Positions 16,627-23,112 of a stretch of DNA of 39,785 bases are shown here, one piece after another. The stretch is taken from contig CAKZHP010000055.1 in the NCBI GenBank assembly GCA_936924635.1, positions 1 to 39,785 on the forward strand. Direction: 5' to 3'. A model generated the notes under the pieces. That model did not search any database. It had not been told where the DNA came from and was given only the letters and a program-made list of their open reading frames with translations. The stretch is from an uncultured Propionibacteriaceae bacterium (GTDB taxonomy: Bacteria; Actinomycetota; Actinomycetes; Propionibacteriales; Propionibacteriaceae). The translations under genes and the position numbers were made by a program. The stretch's first letter is position 1; each line of letters starts with the position of its first letter.

Positions 16627-17562
16627 GTGACGGGGTTCCCACGACGCATCGGCACCGTCGTGACGCTTGTCCTGGCAGTGTTTCTCGCCGTCTGGCCGGC
16701 GGCCGCGGCAGAGCCGGTCGCCTTCACGTGGTCCGACTCGCGGCTGCCGGTTCCCGCCGGTCTGGCGACCGACAAGGACCACGGCGTCTACTGGACGGCC
16801 AACACGTCGCCCGGTGCCACCACCTCTCTGTTCGCCGTCGATCCCGCCGGCAAGGTGAAGGGCCGCGTCACGCTGGCCACGGCGGCCCGGGGGCCGGAGG
16901 CGGTGGCCTACGACGGCGGCCGGATCTTCGTCGCGGACGTGGGTGCCGCGAAGGGGAGCGTCACGGTGTCGTATGCGGTCGTGGCGACCGTCGCCGACAC
17001 CACCCTCACGTACCGGTCCTGGGACTTCGTGTACCCCGACAGCTCGGAGGTGACGCGGGCGCTCCTGGTGGGCCCGAGCACCCAGCTGCACCTGGTGACC
17101 AGCAGCGGCCGGGTGTACGCGGCACCGGCGACCCCGACGGCGCAGGGGCAGAACCGACTCACCAAGGTCGCCGACCTGCCGTCGGGCATCGTCGGGGGCA
17201 GCAGCGACGCATCCGGGGTGATGCTCCGCACCGCGGGGGAGCTGATGGTCGTCGACCGGGCCACCTGGCAGGTCGTGGCGCGCACGTCCACGCCCGCTCA
17301 GCAGTCCCCGCGCGGGGTGACCAGCGCGCTCGACGGTGCGGGCGCCCTGCTATCAGGGCAGGGGGTCGGCACCCCGGTGCTCGTCGTGCCCACGCCGTCA
17401 GCCGCACCTTCGCCCACCGCGACGCCGACGGCGACGGCGACGGCGGTCACAAGTCCCCAGATCGGCGGTGAGAAGGTGTCTCGCACGGGGACCTTCGTCG
17501 CCCTCGGCGGAGCACTCGCCCTCGCCCTGGTGGCGGCCCTGGTCGCCTTCGCTCGGCGTTGA
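16627..17562 (+). CDS. secreted, C-terminally anchored beta-propeller-like protein
   Basis: 311 aa. A signal peptide (1-29, TVVTLVLAVFLAVWPAAAAE) is followed by blade-like repeats with alternating strands (GLATDKDHGVYWTANTS, PEAVAYDGGRIFVADVGA, VTSSGRVYAAPAT). A Pro/Thr/Ala linker (SAAPSPTATPTATATAV) and one C-terminal TM (LGGALALALVAALVAF) with an Arg tail complete it. It is therefore probably displayed outside the membrane. The NHL/SMP-30-like blades suggest ligand binding, but no catalytic residues are evident. Its stop is 1 nt from the stop of convergent acVLRF1. Confidence 0.75.
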   Translation: MTGFPRRIGTVVTLVLAVFLAVWPAAAAEPVAFTWSDSRLPVPAGLATDKDHGVYWTANTSPGATTSLFAVDPAGKVKGRVTLATAARGPEAVAYDGGRIFVADVGAAKGSVTVSYAVVATVADTTLTYRSWDFVYPDSSEVTRALLVGPSTQLHLVTSSGRVYAAPATPTAQGQNRLTKVADLPSGIVGGSSDASGVMLRTAGELMVVDRATWQVVARTSTPAQQSPRGVTSALDGAGALLSGQGVGTPVLVVPTPSAAPSPTATPTATATAVTSPQIGGEKVSRTGTFVALGGALALALVAALVAFARR

Positions 17563-17563
17563 C

Positions 17564-18190
17564 TCACGCGAGCTCGTTGAGCTCCACCTGAGCCGACGCC
17601 CACCGCTCCGCCAGGTCGGCGAGGGCGGTGCGGGTCGGGTCCTTGATCTCGAGCCGCGGGCCGGGGTGTCGCGCGGCGAGCGCGGCCAGCCGGCGGCAGC
17701 GTGGGTCGGCCAGCACCGCGTCGATCCCGCCGGCATCACCCGCCACGACAAGACGTTCCAGGCTGTCGGCCACCGGGTCGAGCAGGTCGGCCGCGTCGTC
17801 GGCCGCGTCCTCGAACGCCTTGCGCGCCTGGTTGTCCCGCCGACGGGCGTATCGCTGCTGGGACCAGCCACCGGCCTTGGTGCGGCCCTGCACGTAGTGA
17901 CGGCCGGCCCGTGCCTCCAGCAGACCGCCCTGCCACAGCCCCACGGCGTGCCGCGCGCGCCGGATGGCGAGCAGCCCGAGACGCCGGGGGCGGGCGGCCG
18001 AGGTGAGGAACGAAGTCACGGGGTCTGACGGGTCGACAGGCTCATCCCAGCGCAGCCGGAGCCGGGCGGAGGCGCCGTCGGGAGACACGAGCAGCAGGGC
18101 ATCACCTGCGGAGGTCGCGCGCGGGACGCCGTGCCGCACCGCGAAGTTCTCGATCCACCGTGGCAGCCGCCCGGCAGGGACGCTCACCAT
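17564..18190 (-). CDS. acVLRF1-family peptidyl-tRNA hydrolase
   Basis: 208 aa. It matches the actinobacterial VLRF1 family, related to eukaryotic Vms1/ANKZF1 and the eRF1 superfamily. The catalytic-loop signature GRTKAGGWSQQRYARRRDNQ contains the Gln (as in the GGQ/GxxxQ release-factor loop) that is needed for ester-bond cleavage, followed by an ARKAFEDAADDAADLL helix. Family members are thought to release nascent chains from peptidyl-tRNA on stalled 50S subunits. The start is ATG 18190; a GTG at 18211, 6 nt after a TTGGCT box, is an alternative. It faces the secreted protein gene with a 1-nt gap between stops. Confidence 0.87.
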   Translation of the reverse strand: MVSVPAGRLPRWIENFAVRHGVPRATSAGDALLLVSPDGASARLRLRWDEPVDPSDPVTSFLTSAARPRRLGLLAIRRARHAVGLWQGGLLEARAGRHYVQGRTKAGGWSQQRYARRRDNQARKAFEDAADDAADLLDPVADSLERLVVAGDAGGIDAVLADPRCRRLAALAARHPGPRLEIKDPTRTALADLAERWASAQVELNELA

Positions 18191-18296
18191 GCGGGAGCCG
18201 ACGGTCGTCACGTGTGCAGCCAACCCGCCGCACCGGGGGTGATGCAACCGCGGACGGGGCCCGGCGCCAGCGGGGTCGGCTGCCGGTGCCGTCGGT

Positions 18297-18302
18297 TAGG
18301 CT
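18297..18302 (+). promoter_or_regulatory. -10 box of the IdeR gene, within a partial IdeR/DtxR-type operator
   Basis: TAGGCT at 18297-18302 lies 18 nt before the ATG, and AGGAGGGG at 18311-18318 is the ribosome site. The surrounding GGTTAGGCTGACG matches 11 of 13 positions of the centre of the IdeR iron box (TTAGGTTAGGCTAACCTAA), though the outer arms do not match. Autoregulation is possible but unproven. Confidence 0.4.
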
Positions 18303-18320
18303 GACGCGCGAGGAGGGGTG

Positions 18321-19010
18321 ATGAGCCATCTGATCGACACGACGGAGATGTACCTGCGCACGATCTACGAGCTGATCGAGGAAGGCGTCACTCCTCGCCG
18401 AGCCCGCATCGGGGAGCGTCTGCACCACAGCGGCCCGACGGTCTCGCAGACCGTGGCCCGCATGGAGCGCGACGGGCTGCTGACACTCGACGAGGACCGC
18501 ACGATCCTGCTGACCGAGAGCGGGCACCGCACGGCCGTCGACGTGATGCGGCGGCACCGGCTCGTCGAGCGTCTCCTGGTCGACGTGATCGGTCTCGACA
18601 TGCCTCTCGTCCACGAGGAGGCCTGCCGTTGGGAGCACGTGGTCAGCACCGCGGTCGAGGAGCGCCTGGTCACGCTGCTCGAAGACCCAGAGCTGTCACC
18701 GTTCGGCAACCCCATCCCCGATCTCGCCGACAGCGGGGCGACGGCCATCGCGGCGTTCCGGGACGGCAACGCGCCCTTGCTCGACCTGTTGCCGCCAGCC
18801 GGGGCGCTGGAGGTTGTGGTGAGCCGCATCGGCGAGTACCTGCAGCAGGGGAGCTCCCTCGCCGCGCTGGTCGGGGTCGGCGTCGCGCCAGGCGCCCGGG
18901 TCACGGCGGAGCGGGTCTCTGCCGGGGTGCGGGTCGCCGGTCCCTCCGGCGAGGCGGTCGTGCCGGAGGAAGCGGCCGAGCATCTCTTCGTGAGCCGGGA
19001 CGGGGGCTGA
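18321..19010 (+). CDS. ideR: IdeR/DtxR-family iron-dependent transcription regulator
   Basis: 229 aa. The winged-helix domain (1-72) contains IDTTEMYLRTIYELIEEGVT and SGPTVSQTVARMERDGLL. The dimerisation/metal domain keeps all the DtxR ligands: Met10, His79 and Glu83 (RRHRLVERL), His98, Cys102, Glu105 and His106 (VHEEACRWEHV). An SH3-like C-terminal domain (about 150-229) follows. Metal set and length identify an iron-sensing IdeR/DtxR, not a manganese MntR. It should repress iron uptake genes when Fe(II) is abundant. The ATG at 18321 follows AGGAGGGG; a GTG at 18318 is less likely. A putative 31-aa ORF and the methyltransferase gene follow in close linkage. Confidence 0.92.
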   Translation: MSHLIDTTEMYLRTIYELIEEGVTPRRARIGERLHHSGPTVSQTVARMERDGLLTLDEDRTILLTESGHRTAVDVMRRHRLVERLLVDVIGLDMPLVHEEACRWEHVVSTAVEERLVTLLEDPELSPFGNPIPDLADSGATAIAAFRDGNAPLLDLLPPAGALEVVVSRIGEYLQQGSSLAALVGVGVAPGARVTAERVSAGVRVAGPSGEAVVPEEAAEHLFVSRDGG

Positions 19011-19012
19011 GC

Positions 19013-19108
19013 GTGCCGGTGGAGATCCGGCGCTACGCCAGCCTGCGTGCGGTGGTGCGGTCGACCGACGCGTACGGCGTCGTGGTTGCCCTGAGGCAGG
19101 CTCGCTGA
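19013..19108 (+). CDS. putative 31-aa ORF between ideR and the methyltransferase
   Basis: GTG at 19013 begins 2 nt after the ideR stop, and the TGA (19106-19108) shares its A with the ATG of the methyltransferase gene. About 28 of 31 codons end in G or C, as in real genes here. The peptide begins MPVEIRRYASLRAVVRST and has no recognised motif. The tight spacing on both sides suggests translational coupling or a small coupling peptide; a chance ORF cannot be excluded. Confidence 0.4.
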   Translation: MPVEIRRYASLRAVVRSTDAYGVVVALRQAR

Positions 19109-19884
19109 TGCCCCGCCGCTTCGGGATCGACTGGGACACGTACCTGTCGACGTTCCACGCCGAGCGCGCCGGTGTGGCCGAGGACGTGCTGAGCCGGGCG
19201 CTGAACGGCGAGCACACCCCGCACCGGTGGCTGGCTCGCGCCGTGTCGGCACGGGCGGGGCTGGTGCTCGACGTGGCCTGCGGCTCGGGCGCCATGTCTC
19301 GGGAGCTGGCGAGGCCGGGGCGCACCGTGGTGGGTGTCGACATCTCCGCCGCGGAGCTGGCGCTGGCGGCTGAGCGTGGCCCGGGGCCGTGGGTCCGAGG
19401 TGACGCCCTGCAGCTGCCGTTCGCCGACGACAGCGTCGACGCGGTCGTGTCCAGCATGGGGATGGTGGTCGTGCAGCCGACCGAAACGCTGCTCCTGGAG
19501 TCGGCCCGCGTGCTGAAGCCCGGTGGGATGCTCGCGTTCATCGCGCCCACGGTGAGACCACTGGCGCCGGCGGACCTGCGGATCGGGCTTCAGCTGGCGC
19601 AGCGGTTGCACTCGTTGCCGCGGTTCCCTGGCCCGCTCGAGCTCACCGACTTCGCGGCCACGCTCCGCAAGTTCGGGCTGCGCAAGATCGAAGACGGTCG
19701 CGAGCGCTACCGCGTGGTCATCCGCTCCCGCGCCGATGCGGAGCTGATGGTGTCGGCGCTCTACCTGCCGGCCACGTCGTGGCGGCGCACGGAGAGCGCC
19801 ATCGCGTTCCTCGCCCGCGAGGTGCTGGAGCACGGTCAGGTCGAGCTGGCCATCCCGATGCGCCGAATCGTGGCGCTCAAGTAA
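19108..19884 (+). CDS. class I SAM-dependent methyltransferase
   Basis: 258 aa. The Rossmann motifs are motif I VLDVACGSGAMSRELA (about 53-67), the acidic strand-2 end VVGVDISAAELALA, motif II-like GDALQLPFADDSVDAVVSSM and the post-II helix ARVLKPGGMLAFIAPT. A methyltransf_11-type small-molecule enzyme is the best fit; the acceptor is unknown. The ATG touches the stop of the upstream 31-aa ORF. Genomic position after ideR hints at, but does not prove, a role linked to iron or redox. Confidence 0.85.
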   Translation: MPRRFGIDWDTYLSTFHAERAGVAEDVLSRALNGEHTPHRWLARAVSARAGLVLDVACGSGAMSRELARPGRTVVGVDISAAELALAAERGPGPWVRGDALQLPFADDSVDAVVSSMGMVVVQPTETLLLESARVLKPGGMLAFIAPTVRPLAPADLRIGLQLAQRLHSLPRFPGPLELTDFAATLRKFGLRKIEDGRERYRVVIRSRADAELMVSALYLPATSWRRTESAIAFLAREVLEHGQVELAIPMRRIVALK

Positions 19885-19929
19885 CTCCTGGCGCCTCAGT
19901 CGCTGCGGCGAGTGCCAGCGGACGGCCGC

Positions 19930-19958
19930 AGCGGCGCGGGCGCGTGGCCCGCACCGCT
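19930..19958. terminator. terminator between methyltransferase and thioredoxin genes
   Basis: AGCGGCGCGGGC (19930-19941) and GCCCGCACCGCT (19947-19958) form a 12-bp stem with a 5-nt loop. One pair is G-U on the minus-strand RNA but a mismatch on the plus strand, so it acts better for thioredoxin. Confidence 0.65.
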
Positions 19959-19967
19959 GTGCGCGGC

Positions 19968-20342
19968 TCAGTGCTGGTGGTCGGCTGCGTGCGCCTCGGC
20001 CTCGGCCTTCAGCTCGGCGATGTCGAGGCCCTTCACCTGCTCCACCAGGCCCTCCAGCTGCTTGCTGCTCAGGGCGCCGGGCTCGCGGTAGAGGAGCATC
20101 CCGCCCTTCAGGACCATCAGCGTGGGGATGCTGCTGATCTCCAGCGCGGTGGCGATCTCCGGGTTCGCCTGGGTGTCCAGCTTCGCGAACGTCACGTCGG
20201 GGTACTTCTCGGCCGCGGCCTCGAAGACGGGCGCGAACCGCAGGCACGGCTGGCACCAGGAGGCCCAGAAGTCGATCAGGATCGTCTCGGACGACTCGAT
20301 GGTGTCGGTGAAGTTCTCGGTGTTGAGCTCAATGGTTGGCAT
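19968..20342 (-). CDS. thioredoxin-family protein with a WCQPC active site
   Basis: 124 aa, one thioredoxin fold: TIELNTENFTDTIESSETIL, then IDFWASWCQPCLRFAPVFE, the cis-Pro segment ISSIPTLMVLKGG and a C-terminal helix. The C-X-X-C motif is CQPC instead of the usual CGPC; the second position change commonly alters redox potential. An acidic C-terminal helix ends in HAADHQH. ATG at 20342 is supported by GAAGGAG 5 nt upstream, whereas the longer frame start has none. It probably reduces cytosolic disulfides; no reductase gene is beside it. Confidence 0.9.
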   Translation of the reverse strand: MPTIELNTENFTDTIESSETILIDFWASWCQPCLRFAPVFEAAAEKYPDVTFAKLDTQANPEIATALEISSIPTLMVLKGGMLLYREPGALSSKQLEGLVEQVKGLDIAELKAEAEAHAADHQH

Positions 20343-20436
20343 GTCATCTCCTTCACCGGCCACAACCGGCGCCCCGGACGATCCATTCCCTCCCCACCGC
20401 AGCTCGAGGCGGTCAGGGGATCAGCGGCGACGATGG

Positions 20437-20778
20437 TCACCAGTGGGGCGGCCGGTCGGCCAGCAGCCGTCGGTCGTCAGCGGTGAGCGCGACCCGTGCC
20501 CGAACCGGCCCGCGGTCGTCGACGGAGAGCAGCCGCAGGGTCTCGGACATCACGGCCTGCCACTGCGCGGGCCCGGCCTCGCGCACCCACTGAGGCGGCA
20601 CGGGCCCCGGCCAGGGCAGCCCGTGCGCTCGCAGCTCCTCGACGTGCTGGGCGATCCGCTCCCGGCCCCAGCCGTGCCTCTCGAGCTCGGTGACGATCAG
20701 GCCGGGGGCTGGGCCCGTCTCGGCCATCGGGAGCAGGGTGCCGACCAGGGCATACGCCACTCGCTCCGCCCACGTCAT
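20437..20778 (-). CDS. uncharacterised 113-aa protein
   Basis: The protein (MTWAERVAYALVGTLLPM start) has a winged-helix-like N-terminal half (LIVTELERHGWGRERIAQHV), a Pro/Trp-rich centre (GLPWPGPVPPQW) and an Asp/Arg-rich end (ADDRRLLADRPPHW). No TM or catalytic motif. It is not recognised. ATG at 20778 lies 6 nt after a TAGGAT box (20785-20790). A hairpin terminator lies only 32 nt upstream and a structured RNA candidate above it, so it may be regulated by attenuation. Confidence 0.6.
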   Translation of the reverse strand: MTWAERVAYALVGTLLPMAETGPAPGLIVTELERHGWGRERIAQHVEELRAHGLPWPGPVPPQWVREAGPAQWQAVMSETLRLLSVDDRGPVRARVALTADDRRLLADRPPHW

Positions 20779-20784
20779 CCGACG

Positions 20785-20790
20785 ATCCTA
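20785..20790 (-). promoter_or_regulatory. -10 box TAGGAT of the 113-aa gene
   Basis: TAGGAT on the minus strand ends 6 nt before the ATG at 20778. No -35 is visible because the hairpin of the upstream RNA lies there. Confidence 0.45.
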
Positions 20791-20809
20791 ACCAGGGTGG
20801 AACGCAGAC

Positions 20810-20831
20810 GAGCCCGGCCGAGGCCGGGCTC
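20810..20831 (-). terminator. intrinsic terminator of the RNA candidate
   Basis: GAGCCCGGC, loop CTCG and GCCGGGCTC form a perfect 9-bp hairpin on the minus strand, followed by GTCTGCGTT. It stands between the RNA candidate and the 113-aa gene. Confidence 0.6.
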
Positions 20832-20926
20832 GCGTGCATGCGGAGGTCAAGGAGAGCGGCGCCGAGTGAAGGGCTGTGAAGCCGTCTACCCACCCCCAGG
20901 AGACATCAACAGTCGGCGCCGCTCTC
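20810..20926 (-). ncRNA. candidate small RNA or riboswitch-like leader
   Basis: A promoter (-35 TTGTCT at 20958-20963, 17-nt spacer, -10 TAGAGT at 20935-20940) predicts a start near 20926. The first 14 nt (20913-20926) then pair perfectly with 20852-20865, closing a 47-nt region. That region holds GTCT/AGAC around a G-rich loop (CCTGGGGGTGGGT) and GGCT-TCAC-AGCC. UCUCCU and ACCUCC motifs at 20898-20903, 20850-20855 and 20842-20847 are complementary to Shine-Dalgarno sequences. A 6-residue ORF (MSPGGG) lies at 20886-20906. The terminator at 20810-20831 ends it, giving about 117 nt. It could be a stand-alone RNA or a cis leader of the 113-aa gene. No known family was recognised. Confidence 0.5.
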
Positions 20927-20934
20927 AAGACCCA

Positions 20935-20963
20935 ACTCTAGGTGACGTCACAAGGGCAGACAA
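20935..20963 (-). promoter_or_regulatory. promoter of the RNA candidate
   Basis: The minus strand carries TTGTCT (-35) and TAGAGT (-10) separated by exactly 17 nt, the best-spaced pair in the window. Confidence 0.55.
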
Positions 20964-21155
20964 GAACCGTGAGAGCAGTCACATCTGGCTGTGGGGCTGG
21001 GGTTTCGGGATCCTGGCCGACGGTTCGGTCCACCGGCTCTGCCTGCCCTGGTCTGCGAGGCCTCCTGGGGGAGTCCGGTGGCACGGGCACGCGAGTTCGA
21101 GACGGCGGGAGGGGGCCGGCGGTGCGCGTGCGCTGCTGGGCGAGGCTGCCGCGTC

Positions 21156-21184
21156 TCGACGTCACCGCCCTGACCTGCGAGAAT
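21156..21184 (+). promoter_or_regulatory. possible tRNA-Arg promoter
   Basis: TCGACG at 21156-21161 and GAGAAT at 21179-21184 are 17 nt apart and lie about 30 nt before the tRNA. A small perfect hairpin (TCGGAC-GCC-GTCCGA, 21196-21210) lies between promoter and tRNA and may be part of the 5' leader removed by RNase P. Confidence 0.35.
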
Positions 21185-21212
21185 GGGGGGCGCTCTCGGA
21201 CGCCGTCCGAAG

Positions 21213-21285
21213 GGCCCTGTAGCTCAGGGGATAGAGCAGAGGTTTCCTAAACCTTGTGTCGGAGGTTCGAATCCTCCCAGGGCCG
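21213..21285 (+). tRNA. tRNA-Arg (anticodon CCT)
   Basis: A 73-nt cloverleaf. The 7-bp acceptor pairs GGCCCTG with CAGGGCC. The D stem is GCTC/GAGC, the anticodon stem GAGGT/ACCTT holds the loop TTCCTAA with CCT at 21246-21248, and the T stem is GGAGG/CCTCC around TTCGAAT. The discriminator is G and CCA is not encoded. It reads AGG codons. tRNA-Arg(CCT) is a common integration target, but the flanks show no integrase or duplicated 3' end. Confidence 0.96.
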
Positions 21286-21410
21286 CCGTCTGACCCTGCG
21301 GGATGCGAGTGGCTCCCTCTGCGAGCAGAGAGCGCGCGCATGTCCTGCTCGGACGATCCGCCTGGTCGGGGCACCCGGTGCCGGGCCGTCGAGGCGCTTC
21401 AGGAACGACG

Positions 21411-21442
21411 AACGGCCCCCAGGATCTCTCCCGGGGGCCGTT
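21411..21442. terminator. strong terminator of mscL (and possibly tRNA-Arg)
   Basis: AACGGCCCCC and GGGGGCCGTT form a perfect 10-bp stem with a 12-nt loop, 19 nt past the mscL stop. It also lies downstream of the convergent tRNA gene. Confidence 0.8.
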
Positions 21443-21460
21443 GGCGTGGTGCAGGTCAGG

Positions 21461-21817
21461 TCAGCGACGCGCGAGCAGGTCGCGGATCTCGACGAGCAGC
21501 TCCTCGGAGGTCGGAGCGGCCGGGTCGTCGACCTTCTTCATGCGGGCACGAGCGGTCTCGTACGGCAGGACGATGCCGAAGTACACGATGGCGGCGAGCA
21601 GGACGAACGCGACCAGAGCGGTGAGGAACGGGCCCACCGAGGTGAGGCCGCCCGGAGCCCAGCCGTCGAAGTTCGGGGCGCCGCCGGCCTTGGCCAGCAG
21701 CTCGATGATGATCTTGGTGAACGAGGTCACGACGGTGGCGAAGGCGCCGCCGATGATGAAAGCCACGGCCAGCTCGATCAGGTTGCCGCGGAACAGGAAG
21801 TCCTTGAAGCCCTTCAC
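21461..21817 (-). CDS. mscL: large-conductance mechanosensitive channel MscL
   Basis: 118 aa. The N-terminal amphipathic helix MKGFKDFLFRGNLIELAVAF, TM1 (IIGGAFATVVTSF), the loop with GGLTSVGPF, TM2 (LTALVAFVLLAAIVYFGIVL) and a basic/acidic cytoplasmic helix bundle are all standard for MscL. It forms a pentamer that opens at high membrane tension to release solutes on osmotic downshock. The GTG start is supported by AAAGGGA 7 nt upstream. The likely promoter is at 21893-21921 on the minus strand. Confidence 0.97.
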   Translation of the reverse strand: MKGFKDFLFRGNLIELAVAFIIGGAFATVVTSFTKIIIELLAKAGGAPNFDGWAPGGLTSVGPFLTALVAFVLLAAIVYFGIVLPYETARARMKKVDDPAAPTSEELLVEIRDLLARR

Positions 21818-21892
21818 TGGTTATCCCTTTCGTTGCAGTGCCCGGTTCAGGCGTGAGGCTGCGGCGGCAACATATCGACCGGCTGCGTAGTA

Positions 21893-21921
21893 GTCCTAAC
21901 CACAAGGGTTGGATCGTGCAA
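21893..21921 (-). promoter_or_regulatory. possible mscL promoter
   Basis: Minus-strand TTGCAC (21916-21921) and TAGGAC (21893-21898) are 17 nt apart in an unusually AT-rich patch of about 50 bp. The leader would be about 70 nt. The -10 lacks its final T. Confidence 0.4.
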
Positions 21922-21974
21922 AGTTTAGGATTTTCTCAGGAATCCCGCCCGAGGATGACCCTGGCGGTGGCGGC

Positions 21975-22014
21975 TGTGGATAGTTCCGGGGCCGGAAGAA
22001 AGTTCTGTGGACAA
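21975..22014. promoter_or_regulatory. pair of DnaA-box-like sites
   Basis: TGTGGATAG (21975-21983) and TGTGGACAA (22006-22014) are direct repeats 31 bp apart. The second is the exact complement of the actinobacterial DnaA box TTGTCCACA. They lie between mscL and the SAF gene, far from any oriC-type gene. Confidence 0.4.
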
Positions 22015-22051
22015 GTGAACGATCGCCCTGGCCAGGCCCAGGGTCGGGATC

Positions 22052-22642
22052 ATGGGAGCACTCAGAAGTCTTGTCCGGGCCGCCCGGTGGCACCGCCGGC
22101 TGCTCGCTGCGCTGCTGGCCGCCCTGGCGGCCCTGCTGGCTCTGACCGGCTTGTCTCGCGGCGCGACCGTGGAGACGACCGAGGTCGTGACCGCTGCCCG
22201 CCTGGTCCCCGCCGGTTCAGTGCTCACGACCGACGATCTCGAGGTCACCCGGCTGCCGGCCTCGGCGGTGCCCGACGGTGCCGCGCGGGCCGTCGAGCCC
22301 CTGCTGGGGCAGCTGGTGGGGGCCGGTCTCCGGCGTGGCCAGGTGCTCACGGACCTCGCCGTCGTGGTCTCGTCCCAGACCGACGGGAGGCTGGTCGTCG
22401 GAGTGCGGGTGACCGATCCGGACCTGGCGCGCCTCGCCCCGCCCGGCACCAGGGTCACGCTCTTCGCCGCCGGGGCCCCGGAGCCCGTGGTGTCGCACGT
22501 CGTGGTCCGGGGGTCGCCGGCGCGCGCTGAAGGGCTGGGAGCGAGTCGGGGTGGCCTGCTGCTGGTGGAGGTCGACGCGGCGCAGGCGGCTGCGATCGCC
22601 CGCCTGTCGGCCAGCACGGCCCTCACGGTGGCGATCGGGTGA
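22052..22642 (+). CDS. SAF-domain protein (CpaB/RcpC-like)
   Basis: 196 aa. A basic N-terminus (RAARWHRR) precedes a TM helix (about 16-36, LLAALLAALAALLALTGL). The SAF domain (about 42-105) has TAARLVPAGSVLTTDDLEVT and LVGAGLRRGQVLTDLAV. The remainder (VGVRVTDPDLARLAPPGTRV, TLFAAG) resembles the CpaB second domain. SAF proteins bind peptidoglycan-like or pilus material; here no pilus genes are adjacent, and this gene commonly stands alone upstream of fmdB in actinobacteria (family knowledge). Export across the membrane is expected. Confidence 0.8.
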   Translation: MGALRSLVRAARWHRRLLAALLAALAALLALTGLSRGATVETTEVVTAARLVPAGSVLTTDDLEVTRLPASAVPDGAARAVEPLLGQLVGAGLRRGQVLTDLAVVVSSQTDGRLVVGVRVTDPDLARLAPPGTRVTLFAAGAPEPVVSHVVVRGSPARAEGLGASRGGLLLVEVDAAQAAAIARLSASTALTVAIG

Positions 22643-22695
22643 GCGCCGCACGTGGCGGGGCCGCAGAGGTGCCGGCGGCCGTGCCGGCGAGGCCG

Positions 22696-23055
22696 TCAGC
22701 TGGCGGCGGCGCTCGCCGAGGTGCCCGACGACCCGGACCCGCTGGCGGAAGAGGTGGACGTGGCAGGCGTCGAGGAGCTGCCGCTGCTCGTGGACGAGCT
22801 GTCAGAGCCGGACTTGCTGTCGCCGCTCGACCCCGAGCCGCTGGTGTCGCTGCTGCTCGAGGCGGAGGAGCGGCCCTTGGTCCGGTTGTCGGTGGCGTAG
22901 AAGCCCGAGCCCTTGAACACGACGCCGACCGCCGAGTAGACCTTCCGGAGCGCGCCCTCGCACTCGGGGCACACCGTCAGCGCGGGGTCGGAGAACTTCT
23001 GGACGACCTCCAGCTCGGTCCCGCACTGGGTGCAGCGGTACTGGTAGGTGGGCAT
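22696..23055 (-). CDS. FmdB-family zinc-ribbon protein
   Basis: 119 aa. The N-terminal zinc ribbon MPTYQYRCTQCGTELEVVQK continues with TVCPECEG, giving two CxxC pairs for one zinc, and is followed by the conserved VGVVFKGSGFYATDNR. The tail from about residue 60 is a Ser/Gly/Thr/Asp-rich disordered stretch typical of actinobacterial FmdB proteins. FmdB was named for a regulator of formamidase, but the general function is unknown. ATG at 23055 is supported by GAAAGGA upstream. Confidence 0.9.
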   Translation of the reverse strand: MPTYQYRCTQCGTELEVVQKFSDPALTVCPECEGALRKVYSAVGVVFKGSGFYATDNRTKGRSSASSSSDTSGSGSSGDSKSGSDSSSTSSGSSSTPATSTSSASGSGSSGTSASAAAS

Positions 23056-23112
23056 CGGAGGTCCTTTCGTGCCAGGGCAGTGACGCGCCGAGACTTTACC
23101 CGCCCACACCTC

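Noticed and set aside
20852..20926. Plus-strand 6C RNA or SRP RNA
   Set aside because: The plus strand has a C-rich stretch, but there is no pair of C6 loops and no SRP core sequence; promoter and terminator are both on the minus strand.
20122..21222. 366-codon plus-strand frame through the RNA candidate and up to the tRNA
   Set aside because: It is antisense to thioredoxin and the 113-aa gene, has mixed composition past 20780 and runs into the tRNA.
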